Part shown: one piece after another, positions 42,484-50,717 of the stretch
Layout: each line of letters begins with the position of its first letter
Position numbering within the stretch: position 1 is the stretch's first letter
Source: Delftia sp. PS-11
GTDB taxonomy: Bacteria > Pseudomonadota > Gammaproteobacteria > Burkholderiales > Burkholderiaceae_C
Reading direction: 5' to 3'
DNA length: 64,000 nt
Assembly (NCBI RefSeq): GCF_029870285.1
Contig: NZ_JACSYA010000011.1
Location: forward strand, 62,001-126,000
Notes under the pieces: generated by a model
Databases searched by the model: none
Told to the model about the DNA's origin: nothing
The model's input: only the letters and a program-made list of their open reading frames with translations
Program-made: the position numbers and the translations under genes

Positions 42484-43626
42484 CTATGGCATGCACACCT
42501 GATTGCGACCGCTTTGCTTGGCACGGTACAGCAGCGCATCGGCCTGGGTCAGCGCTCTGGGCAGATCGGCAGGGGAAGTGGGCAGGGCGACACCAAAACT
42601 GGCCGTGATGCTGCCTCCAATGGCATCGATGTGCATGGCAGACAGTTGCTGACACATGCCCTGGGCCACCGATTGCGCATGCTCGCTGGCAGTATGCGGC
42701 AGCAGCAGCACGAACTCCTCGCCACCGAAGCGCGCGGCCAGCCCCCCTTCGCGGGCCTGCTCGGCCAGCAAGCGGGCCACCCGGCACAGCACCTCGTCAC
42801 CGACAGCATGCCCCCAGTTGTCATTGACCTGCTTGAAATGGTCGATGTCGCAGGTCAGCAGCATCCATGGTCCCTGGCGGACGTCGCCCAGGCAGTGTTG
42901 CGCAGCCTCGAAAAAGGCACGGCGGTTGAGCAGTTGCGTCAGCGGATCGCGGTTGCGTTCCTCGCGCAGCGCGGCCATGGCATCGCGCACCACGCTGGCC
43001 ACCAGCATGGCCGTGAACCACAGAGCAAACAGCAGGGAACCTGCCAGCGTGGCCAGCCAATAGCCCGACAGGGTCAACTCCATCGTCTTCGACAACGGCG
43101 CCACAGCAAGCAGCAGTGCAGGCCGGACCATGGTGTAGCAGGCAAATGCAGCATAGGACCAGCAGACAATGCGTCCCAGCCTGTCACCCGCCGGGATGCG
43201 CATCAGCATGGCGGGCACCGGCAGCACCTGCAACAGGCCCAGACCTACATTGATCAGGTGCACACGCGCCCACAAGTCTTCGTGAATGAAGGCGTAGTAG
43301 TACAGCAGGGCCAAGGTGCATGACGCGATGGCCAGCGCCGCCAGCGGATGGGCACTGACGCTGTAACGCATGCCCATGCCACGCGCCAGCGACCAGGCGC
43401 CTGCCAGATAGATAACGCCGGTGACAAGACACCAGCGCGTCAGATCGCCTGCAGGCATGACGCTCTGCCAGGCCAGACCGAATGCCGACAGGACATAGCC
43501 AGCCACCAGCCACAGCAGATAACGCTTGTGCCGCTGAACCAGCCAGCATGCGAACAGCACACCGCCAAGCACCAGCACATTCAACAGCACGCTCAACACC
43601 AGAAACTTGTCGGAAAACAGCAGCAT
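42484..43626 (-). CDS. Membrane-anchored GGDEF diguanylate cyclase
   Basis: The N-terminal half has about six or seven membrane helices (LVLSVLLNVLVLGGVLFACW, LLWLVAGYVLSAFGLAW and others). The C-terminal half is a GGDEF domain with RDPLTQLLNRRAFFE, CDIDHFKQVNDNWGH and the active-site variant FGGEEF. It should make cyclic di-GMP from two GTP at the inner membrane. I see no RxxD inhibitory site in the usual place. The ATG (MLLFSDKFLVL) is preferred over a TTG seven codons upstream. Its start region faces metY. Confidence 0.9.
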   Translation of the reverse strand: MLLFSDKFLVLSVLLNVLVLGGVLFACWLVQRHKRYLLWLVAGYVLSAFGLAWQSVMPAGDLTRWCLVTGVIYLAGAWSLARGMGMRYSVSAHPLAALAIASCTLALLYYYAFIHEDLWARVHLINVGLGLLQVLPVPAMLMRIPAGDRLGRIVCWSYAAFACYTMVRPALLLAVAPLSKTMELTLSGYWLATLAGSLLFALWFTAMLVASVVRDAMAALREERNRDPLTQLLNRRAFFEAAQHCLGDVRQGPWMLLTCDIDHFKQVNDNWGHAVGDEVLCRVARLLAEQAREGGLAARFGGEEFVLLLPHTASEHAQSVAQGMCQQLSAMHIDAIGGSITASFGVALPTSPADLPRALTQADALLYRAKQSGRNQVCMP

Positions 43627-43816
43627 GTGGGACAGGAGACGAAGCAAACCGCCGTCGACATTGACACAGAGCGTTACAGTTTATCCACACTGTCTCATCT
43701 GTGAACCTGAGTATTCGTGTGCACGCATATGTTCGTAACCAACGCATTGTTGGCTGCACTGCTCCGGCACGCCACAATGCCCCATTCTCAAGCCCCTCAC
43801 AGAAAGGCAGCTCTCC

Positions 43817-45100
43817 ATGCGCATTGAAACCCTGGCCGTCCATGCCGGCTACTCGCCCGACCCCACGACCAAGGCCGTGGCCGTGCCCATCTACCAGACC
43901 GTGGCCTACGCGTTCGACAGCGCGCAGCATGGCGCCGATCTGTTCGACCTCAAGGTGGCCGGCAACATCTACACGCGCATCATGAACCCCACCACCGACG
44001 TGCTGGAAAAGCGCGTCGCGGCGCTGGAAGGCGGCATTGCCGCCGTGGCCGTGGCCTCGGGCATGGCAGCCATCACCTACGCCATCCAGGCCATTGCCGA
44101 GGCCGGCGACAACATCGTCTCGGCCAGCACGCTCTATGGCGGCACCTACAACCTGTTTGCCCACACCTTCCCGCAGCAGGGCATCACAGTGCGCTTTGCC
44201 GACCCGCGCGACCCGGCCAGCTTCGCCAGCCTGATCGATGACAGGACCAAGGCCATCTTCATCGAATCCATCGGCAACCCGCTGGGCAATGTCACCGACA
44301 TCCGCGCGCTGGCCGATGTGGCACACGCGCACGGCGTGCCGCTGATCGTGGACAACACCGTGCCCAGCCCCTACCTGCTGCGCCCTATCGAGCATGGCGC
44401 CGACATCGTCGTGCACTCGCTGACCAAATACCTGGGCGGCCATGGCAACAGCGTGGGCGGCGCCGTCGTGGACAGCGGCAAGTTCCCCTGGGCCGAGCAC
44501 AAGGCGCGCTTCAGGCGCCTGAACGAGCCCGACGTCAGCTACCACGGCGTGGTCTACACCGAGGCCCTGGGCCCGGCCGCCTACATCGGCCGCGTGCGCG
44601 TGGTGCCGCTGCGCAACACGGGCGCGGCCCTTTCGCCGCACAACGCCTTCCTGATCCTGCAGGGCATCGAGACGCTGGCACTGCGCATGGACCGCATCTG
44701 CGAGAACACGCAAAAGATTGCCGAAACACTGCAGCAGCACCCCAAGGTCGAGTGGGTGCGCTATGCGGGCCTGGCCGACCATCCCGACCATGCCATCGTG
44801 CAAAAGCAGCTCGGCGGCCGCGCCTCCGGCATTCTGTCGTTCAGCCTCAAGGCAAGCGACGGCGATGCACGCGCAGCCGGTGCGCGCTTGCTGGATGCGC
44901 TGCAGCTGTTCACGCGCCTTGTGAACATCGGCGATGCCAAGTCGCTGGCCACGCACCCGGCCTCGACCACGCACCGCCAGCTCGATGCCGCCGAACTGGC
45001 CAAGGCCGGCGTGACCGAGGGCATGGTCCGCCTGTCCGTGGGCATCGAGCACATCAGCGACCTGCTGGCCGACCTGGAACAGGCGCTGGACAAGGTCTGA
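43817..45100 (+). CDS. metY: O-acetylhomoserine aminocarboxypropyltransferase (sulfhydrylase)
   Basis: A 427-residue PLP enzyme of the Cys/Met metabolism family that makes homocysteine from O-acetylhomoserine and sulfide. The PLP lysine is in [34 protein letters not shown] and the [20 protein letters not shown] segment are diagnostic, and the about 425-residue length with the insert [19 protein letters not shown] separates it from MetB/MetZ. It is preceded by GAAAGGCAG and stands alone. Confidence 0.92.
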   Translation: MRIETLAVHAGYSPDPTTKAVAVPIYQTVAYAFDSAQHGADLFDLKVAGNIYTRIMNPTTDVLEKRVAALEGGIAAVAVASGMAAITYAIQAIAEAGDNIVSASTLYGGTYNLFAHTFPQQGITVRFADPRDPASFASLIDDRTKAIFIESIGNPLGNVTDIRALADVAHAHGVPLIVDNTVPSPYLLRPIEHGADIVVHSLTKYLGGHGNSVGGAVVDSGKFPWAEHKARFRRLNEPDVSYHGVVYTEALGPAAYIGRVRVVPLRNTGAALSPHNAFLILQGIETLALRMDRICENTQKIAETLQQHPKVEWVRYAGLADHPDHAIVQKQLGGRASGILSFSLKASDGDARAAGARLLDALQLFTRLVNIGDAKSLATHPASTTHRQLDAAELAKAGVTEGMVRLSVGIEHISDLLADLEQALDKV

Positions 45101-45103
45101 CGC

Positions 45104-45140
45104 AAAAAAATCCGGTACACCACATCTGCGGTGTACCGGA
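45104..45140 (-). terminator. Rho-independent terminator of ompW
   Basis: On the minus strand a perfect 11-bp stem (TCCGGTACACC with GGTGTACCGGA, 8-base loop) is followed by seven T residues. It lies 70 bp after the ompW stop and just beyond the metY stop, so it terminates ompW and could also stop metY read-through. Confidence 0.88.
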
Positions 45141-45211
45141 CCAAGTACCCATCCTTGCCTCACTACGCGCTGCCGGATGAAGCAGCGCGTGCCTCGCTCA
45201 TGATCCGAAGA

Positions 45212-45826
45212 TCAGAAGCGATAGCCCAGTCCCACGCCGACCAGCACGGGGTTCACCTTGAAGGTGCCCACCTTGGTGCCGGCAGCGCTCACGTCGGTTT
45301 CGATGAAGACCTTCTTCACGTCGAAATTCAGCGACCAGTTCTTGTCCAGCGCGTAGTCGAAGCCGACCTGCAGCGCGCCGCCAAAGCTGTTCTTCTTGAT
45401 CGAGGGGTTCAGCGCGGCCTGCACGGCCGGGTTGAAGTTCACGCTCGAAAAGCGGGTGTAGTTGATGCCGGCGCCCACATAGGGCTTGAAAGCGCCGAAA
45501 TTGGTGAAGTGGTATTGCGCCAGCAGCGTGGGCGGCAGGTGCTTGAGGGTGCCGATCTGACCCAGGCCGTTGGCGCGCAGATCATGCTTTTGCGGGTAGG
45601 TCAGCACCAGCTCGGCTGCGAAGTTGGGCGTGAAGAAGTAGGACACGTCAACTTCGGGCATCCACTTGTTGTTGATCGACAGGCCCAGGCCCGTGCTGTC
45701 CTTGTTGGCGCTGTCCAGGTTCACGGCACGCACGCGCACCATCCAGGGACCTTCGGCCTGCTGCGCGAAAGCGGCGCCGGAAGACAGGGCACAGAGGGCG
45801 GCAACGGCCAGCAGAGTTCTTTTCAT
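45212..45826 (-). CDS. ompW: OmpW-family outer membrane protein
   Basis: A 204-residue precursor with a clear signal peptide (LLAVAALCALSSGAAFAQQ), then an eight-stranded beta-barrel. WMVRVRAVNLDS, FFTPNFAAELVLTYPQ and KHLPPTLLAQYHF are OmpW hallmarks, and it ends with NPVLVGVGLGYRF, whose terminal Phe is the outer-membrane insertion signal. OmpW proteins form narrow hydrophobic channels. The ATG at MKRTLL is chosen from the signal peptide. Confidence 0.93.
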   Translation of the reverse strand: MKRTLLAVAALCALSSGAAFAQQAEGPWMVRVRAVNLDSANKDSTGLGLSINNKWMPEVDVSYFFTPNFAAELVLTYPQKHDLRANGLGQIGTLKHLPPTLLAQYHFTNFGAFKPYVGAGINYTRFSSVNFNPAVQAALNPSIKKNSFGGALQVGFDYALDKNWSLNFDVKKVFIETDVSAAGTKVGTFKVNPVLVGVGLGYRF

Positions 45827-46156
45827 GATGGAGTGTCTTGGAGTAGCCCGGGGCAAATCCCGTAGATGTATTGCAACAGGGCCCGGCCCGGCCGGTCTTG
45901 TCCTAGCTCAAACCTGGGTGCGTGCAGGTCCGTGGGCACCCAGACCGTTGGCCGCATGCAACGCCATGGCTCCTTCAGGGCAGCGCATTCACCCGCGCCT
46001 GCCTGCGCGCGCAGTGCGCTGGAGCGGGGATACGGCATAAGCAAAGACGCAAGCCGTACTTGCGCAGCCGTGCTGCACGCACTAAGTTGGGGGGCCGGCC
46101 CGGCCATCGGCGCCGGCCGTGAAATCCCCCATTCCTACACTGCCTTCACCTTTTCA

Positions 46157-46777
46157 ATGACCATGCTCAAGCTCTACTACGCCCCTGGCACCTGTGCGCT
46201 TGCCACGCGCATCGCACTGATCGAAGCCAATGCGCCCCATGAAGTCGTCACGCTCGACTTCTCCAGTGCCGAGCAGCGCAGCCCCGACTACCTGGCCATC
46301 AACCCCAAGGGCCGTGTGCCCGCCCTGGTGACCGAGCGCGGCGTGCTGACCGAAACACCGGCCCTGCTGGCCTACGTCGCCAACCGCTTTCCCGAGGCGC
46401 GGCTGGCGCCGCTGGACGACGCCTACGCCTATGCCCGCATGCAGGAGTTCCACGGCTACCTGTCCTCCACGGTCCACGTCGCCCATGCCCATGGCCGCCG
46501 CGCTGGCCGCTGGGCCGACGACGAGCAGGCCATTGCCGCCATGCAGCGCAAAGTGGCGGCCAACATGGCCGAGTGCTTTGGCGTGATCGAGCGCCACTAC
46601 CTGGGCGACGGCCCCTGGGTGCTGGGCCAGCAGTACTCGGTGGCCGACGGCTACCTGTTCACCATCGCGGGCTGGCTGGAAGGCGACGGAGTGGATATGG
46701 CAGGCTTTCCCAAGGTTCAGGCGCATTTCCTGAGGATGCAGGAAAGAGCCGCCGTGCGGGGCGCGCTGCAGGGCTGA
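46157..46777 (+). CDS. Glutathione S-transferase family protein
   Basis: A 206-residue protein with an N-terminal thioredoxin-like GST domain (LKLYYAPGTCALATRIAL, NPKGRVPALVTERGVLTETP with cis-Pro and the ESxA-like ETPALL). The C-terminal all-helical domain includes VADGYLFTIAGW. The YYAPGTCAL start resembles the beta-class GSTs of proteobacteria. A second in-frame ATG two codons downstream is equally possible. A hairpin (CTCCTGAG/CTCAGGAG, 46793-46814) follows the gene but lacks a T-run. Confidence 0.9.
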   Translation: MTMLKLYYAPGTCALATRIALIEANAPHEVVTLDFSSAEQRSPDYLAINPKGRVPALVTERGVLTETPALLAYVANRFPEARLAPLDDAYAYARMQEFHGYLSSTVHVAHAHGRRAGRWADDEQAIAAMQRKVAANMAECFGVIERHYLGDGPWVLGQQYSVADGYLFTIAGWLEGDGVDMAGFPKVQAHFLRMQERAAVRGALQG

Positions 46778-47207
46778 TGCTCTGACATGCCACTCCTGAG
46801 CCCGGCCTCAGGAGGTGGCGCACACGGGCACGGTGCGTTCAGGCGCATGGACCACCGGCCTTGCTGACAAGCAGGCAAGCATCTGCCCTGCGTTTGCCTT
46901 CCCCACAGATCCACCTGCGGCAACCCTCCACAGGGTTGGCCCTAGCTTTTTGTGGTCATTTTTTGTATACGATTTATGCATGTAATAAGAAATACAATTT
47001 CTGCATCACCTCATGCACAAGGAGCCCACCAGGACCAGACCTCATCCAGCGCTCACCTCCTCCACCTCCAGGCGCAAGCACGATGCCCGCCAGGGCAGGC
47101 CTCTTGCCAGACCGCCATGCAGCACAACAAGAGACAAACGTGGCCTCTCTGCCCCCGAGAAGCCATAGGCGGAATGCAGGCAAAACGCATTCCGAAAAAG
47201 GCAGTAC
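46778..47207. other. Intergenic leader region of the NCS1 transporter operon
   Basis: About 430 bp without a credible gene. The middle (46955-47010) is AT-rich, with TTTTTTGTATACGATTTATGC and the small palindrome GAAATACAATTTC at 46989-47001, probably promoter and operator. TTGTATAC-type half-sites are common in GntR-regulated hydantoin and pyrimidine clusters. No regulator gene is adjacent and no riboswitch could be recognised. Confidence 0.45.
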
Positions 47208-48740
47208 ATGGAAAACACCGCAGCAACCCCATCGAGCCCCTTGATATTCAACGGCTCCAGCGAGAAAAAAACAGTCCACGCACCATTCCCTGCCGGGGTT
47301 TCTCCCGCCTTGTACAACCATGACCTGGCCCCCACCAAAAAAGAAGGACGCTCCTGGGGCGCCTACAGTCTTTTCACACTCTGGGCCAATGATGTTCACA
47401 GCCTGGGCAATTACGCATTTGCCATAGGACTTTTCGCACTGGGACTGGGTGGCTGGCAGATTCTTGCGGCCCTGCTGATAGGCTCCGCATTTCTGTTCTT
47501 CCTGCTCAATCTCTCGGGATTCATGGGACCCAAGACAGGGGTTCCTTTCCCTGTGATGAGCCGAATAAGCTTTGGAACACGTGGCGCGCAAATCCCTGCA
47601 CTGATCCGTGGCGGAGTGGCTATTGCATGGTTCGGCATTCAGACCTATCTGGCATCCATGGTGCTCGATGTACTGTTGCTTTTGCTTTTTCCCGGTCTGG
47701 AAGCCCTCAATGCCCCATCCGTCCTGGGGCTTCCCATTCTCGGATGGATCAGCTTCAGCACCCTTTGGGTCATCCAGGTCCTGATCGCCTGCTGGGGCAT
47801 GGAAAGCATCCGAAAATATGAGGCTTTTGCCGGACCCGTGATCCTGGCGACTTTCGTGGCCCTGGCGGGCTGGGTGCTCTACAGCAGCGCAGGCAAGATC
47901 CAGTGGGCCGCCCCCCAGGCCATCACCGGCACGGCCATGTGGGCGCAGATCCTGGGAGCGGCTTCGCTGTGGGTGGCCATCTATGGCACTTTCGTGCTGA
48001 ACTTCTGCGACTTCACCAGGGGGGCAACATCACGCAGCGCCGTGGTCAAGGGCAATTTCTGGGGCATCCCCATCAACATGCTGTTTTTCGGCCTGATCGT
48101 GGTGATCCTGACCGGAGGCCAGCTCTCCATCGATGGCACGCTGATCAAAAGCCCTTCCGATATTGTCCAGAAAATCCCCAATACACCGCTTCTGGTGATG
48201 GCCAGCCTTTCCCTGCTGATTCTGACCATTGCCGTGAATCTGATGGCGAATTTCGTCGCCCCGGCCTTGGCATTGGCCAACCTGATGCCGCGCCACCTGA
48301 ATTTCCGCCGGGCTGCCCTGGTCAGCGCCATCATCGGTTTTTGCATACTTCCCTGGAATCTTTACAATTCACCCCTGGTGATTGTCTATTTCCTGGGCGG
48401 ACTCGGCTGCCTGCTGGGCCCTCTGTTCGGCATCGTCATGGCCGATTACTGGCTGATCCGCAAGCAGCGCGTGAATGTTCCGGCCTTGTACACACATGAC
48501 CCTTCAGGGCCTTACCACTATCACAATGGCGTCAATCCCAGGGCTATCAAGGCTTTGATTCCTTCGGCACTGATATCACTGCTTTTTGCATTTCTTCCCG
48601 CACTGCATTCGCTTTCTCAATTTTCATGGTTCATCGCTGCAGGGCTGGGCGCCTTGTCATACTGGATGATTTCTCCGAAGGGATTGGTCTATGAAGATCA
48701 GGATGGCGAATCAATTGCCGTGAATGCGGCCACACACTGA
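47208..48740 (+). CDS. NCS1-family nucleobase/hydantoin/allantoin transporter
   Basis: A 510-residue permease with twelve membrane segments of the nucleobase-cation-symport-1 family (PucI, Mhp1, CodB). Family motifs are SLFTLWANDVHSLGNYAFAIG near residue 60, GSAFLFFLLNLSGFMGPKTG, and NFCDFTRGATS in the middle. The C-terminus ends with ADYWLIRKQRVNVPALYTHD, typical of the allantoin/hydantoin subgroup. Codon use is clearly less GC-rich than the flanks, hinting at acquisition. AAAGGCAG precedes the ATG. It is followed 17 bp later by the racemase-like gene. Confidence 0.9.
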   Translation: MENTAATPSSPLIFNGSSEKKTVHAPFPAGVSPALYNHDLAPTKKEGRSWGAYSLFTLWANDVHSLGNYAFAIGLFALGLGGWQILAALLIGSAFLFFLLNLSGFMGPKTGVPFPVMSRISFGTRGAQIPALIRGGVAIAWFGIQTYLASMVLDVLLLLLFPGLEALNAPSVLGLPILGWISFSTLWVIQVLIACWGMESIRKYEAFAGPVILATFVALAGWVLYSSAGKIQWAAPQAITGTAMWAQILGAASLWVAIYGTFVLNFCDFTRGATSRSAVVKGNFWGIPINMLFFGLIVVILTGGQLSIDGTLIKSPSDIVQKIPNTPLLVMASLSLLILTIAVNLMANFVAPALALANLMPRHLNFRRAALVSAIIGFCILPWNLYNSPLVIVYFLGGLGCLLGPLFGIVMADYWLIRKQRVNVPALYTHDPSGPYHYHNGVNPRAIKALIPSALISLLFAFLPALHSLSQFSWFIAAGLGALSYWMISPKGLVYEDQDGESIAVNAATH

Positions 48741-48757
48741 ACCGGAGTTTCTTGTAC

Positions 48758-49477
48758 ATGCGTATTTTGATTGTCAACGTCAACACCACCGAGTCGATGA
48801 CCCAGGCCATCGGCGAGCAGGCACGCAAAGCCGCCGCGCCCGGCACGGAGATCGTCGCCCTGACGCCCCGCTTCGGCGCAGAGTCCGTCGAAGGCAACTT
48901 CGAGAGCTATCTCGCGGCGGTCGGCGTCATGGACGCCGTGATGCGCTACGACCAGCCCTTTGATGCCGTCATCCAGGCCGGCTACGGCGAGCATGGCCGC
49001 GAAGGCTTGCAGGAATTGCTGGAGGTGCCTGTCGTGGACATCACGGAGGCCGCTGCCTCCACGGCCATGTTTCTGGGCCACAAGTATTCCGTGGTCACCA
49101 CGCTGGACCGTGCCGTGCCGCTGATCGAGGACCGGCTCAAGCTGGCCGGGCTGGATGCGCGGTGCGCCTCCGTGCGGGCCAGCGGCATGGCCGTGCTGGA
49201 GCTGGAAACCCAGCCCGAGCGCGCGGTGCAGGCCATCGTGGAGCAGGCCACGCTGGCGGTGCGCCAGGATCATGCGGAAGTGATCTGCCTGGGCTGCGGC
49301 GGCATGGCCGAACTGGAGGCCAGGATACGCGAGCGCACGGGCGTACCCGTGGTGGATGGCGTGGCCTCGGCCGTGACGATTGCCGAGTCGCTGGTGCGCC
49401 TGGGCCTGAAGACGTCCAAGGTGCGCACCTATGCGCCTCCGCGCACCAAGCGCGTGAGCGGCTTTCCGCTGCCGTAA
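48758..49477 (+). CDS. Asp/Glu/hydantoin racemase-family protein
   Basis: A 239-residue protein of the family containing hydantoin and allantoin racemases. It starts MRILIVNVNTTESMTQAIGE and has VVTTLDRAVPLIEDRLKLAG and VICLGCGGMAEL with the second catalytic Cys. The first catalytic Cys, normally in an IACFGDPG-like loop, is absent: the loop here reads IQAGYGEHGREG. It forms an operon with the NCS1 transporter, suggesting a role in using an imported hydantoin or ureide, but two-base racemisation may not be possible. Confidence 0.85.
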   Translation: MRILIVNVNTTESMTQAIGEQARKAAAPGTEIVALTPRFGAESVEGNFESYLAAVGVMDAVMRYDQPFDAVIQAGYGEHGREGLQELLEVPVVDITEAAASTAMFLGHKYSVVTTLDRAVPLIEDRLKLAGLDARCASVRASGMAVLELETQPERAVQAIVEQATLAVRQDHAEVICLGCGGMAELEARIRERTGVPVVDGVASAVTIAESLVRLGLKTSKVRTYAPPRTKRVSGFPLP

Positions 49478-49493
49478 GCCAGCGCTGGCCGGG

Positions 49494-50714
49494 CTACTTG
49501 CTGGTCTTGAAGCCCTGCCCCGCCGCCCAGGCGGCCACGTCGTCTTTGCGGATGGCCGCTGCCATCAGTTGCGGGAAGGCATCGGGCGTGCAGGCGAACG
49601 AGGGCACGCCCAGGGCCGCGAGCTTGCCGGCCAGTTGCGCGTCGTAGGCCGGAGCACCCTCGTCGCTGAGGGCCAGCAGGGTGATGAACTGCACGCCGGA
49701 TTCCACCAGTTCCGAGGCGCGCCGCAGCAGGCCGCTTTCCACGCCGCCTTCGTACAGGTCGGAGATGAGCACGACGATGGTGTTGCGCGGCTCGCTGATC
49801 AGCTCCTGGCAATAGCCCACGGCGCCGTTGATGTCGGTGCCGCCGCCCAGTTGCACGCCAAACAGCACATCCACGGGATCGGACAGCTTGTCGGTGAGAT
49901 CGACCACGGCGGTGTCGAAGACCACCAGTTTCGTGCTGACGGCCGGCAAGCTTGCCATGACGGCACCGAAGATGCTGGAGTAGACGACCGAGTTGGCCAT
50001 GGAGCCGCTCTGGTCGATGCACAGGATGACCTCGCGCTGCGGCCTGCGCGCCTTGCGCCCGTAGCCGATCAGGGTCTCCGGCACGACGGTGCGGTATTCG
50101 GGCTGCCAGTGGCGCAGATTGGCGCGGATGGTGCGGTTCCAGTCGATCTCGGCATGGCGCGGTCGCCGGTTGCGCTGGCTGCGGTCCAGCGCGCCCGAGA
50201 CCGCGCTGCGCATGGGCTCTTCGAGCCGGCGCATAAGGTCATCCACGACTTTGCGCACCACGATGCGCGCAGTTTCCTTGGTGTTCTGCGGTATGACCGA
50301 GCCCAGGGAGATCAGGTCGGCGACCAGATGCACGTCAGGCTGCACATGTTCGAGCATCTCGGGCTGCAGCATGAGTTCACGCAGCTTCAGGCGCTCCATG
50401 GCATCGTGCTGCATGACCTGCACGACCTGGCTGGGGAAATACTTGCGGATATCGCCCAGCCAGCGCGCCACCGAGGGCGAGGAGTTGCCACGGCCGCCGC
50501 GCCGCGAAAGGCTGGAGTCGGGCTCGTAGAGCGCAGCCAGGGCCTTGTCCATCTCGGCGATGGAGCCGCCCACGGCGCCGCAGCTGGCTTCGGCGGGCTG
50601 GCCCAGGACCAGGCGCCAGCGCTGCAGGCGCGTGGTGGGCGCGGGCTCGCCGTCAGCGCCTTCGGCGGATGCGGCGTCGGCGGACACGGTGTCCGGGGAA
50701 GTGTCTTGCAGCAT
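49494..50714 (-). CDS. VWA-domain protein of MoxR-type system (YehP-like)
   Basis: A 406-residue protein. The N-terminal half is helical (GGSIAEMDKALAALYEPDSS). A C-terminal von Willebrand A domain has an intact MIDAS metal site: CIDQSGSMANS (DxSxS), GGTDINGAVGYC (Thr) and VVLISDLYEGG (Asp). VWA partners of MoxR ATPases act as substrate adaptors in metal-dependent assembly. It is the last gene of a five-gene operon; its AGGAGG ribosome-binding site overlaps the stop of the DUF5682 gene. Confidence 0.88.
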   Translation of the reverse strand: MLQDTSPDTVSADAASAEGADGEPAPTTRLQRWRLVLGQPAEASCGAVGGSIAEMDKALAALYEPDSSLSRRGGRGNSSPSVARWLGDIRKYFPSQVVQVMQHDAMERLKLRELMLQPEMLEHVQPDVHLVADLISLGSVIPQNTKETARIVVRKVVDDLMRRLEEPMRSAVSGALDRSQRNRRPRHAEIDWNRTIRANLRHWQPEYRTVVPETLIGYGRKARRPQREVILCIDQSGSMANSVVYSSIFGAVMASLPAVSTKLVVFDTAVVDLTDKLSDPVDVLFGVQLGGGTDINGAVGYCQELISEPRNTIVVLISDLYEGGVESGLLRRASELVESGVQFITLLALSDEGAPAYDAQLAGKLAALGVPSFACTPDAFPQLMAAAIRKDDVAAWAAGQGFKTSK

Positions 50715-50717
50715 GGT

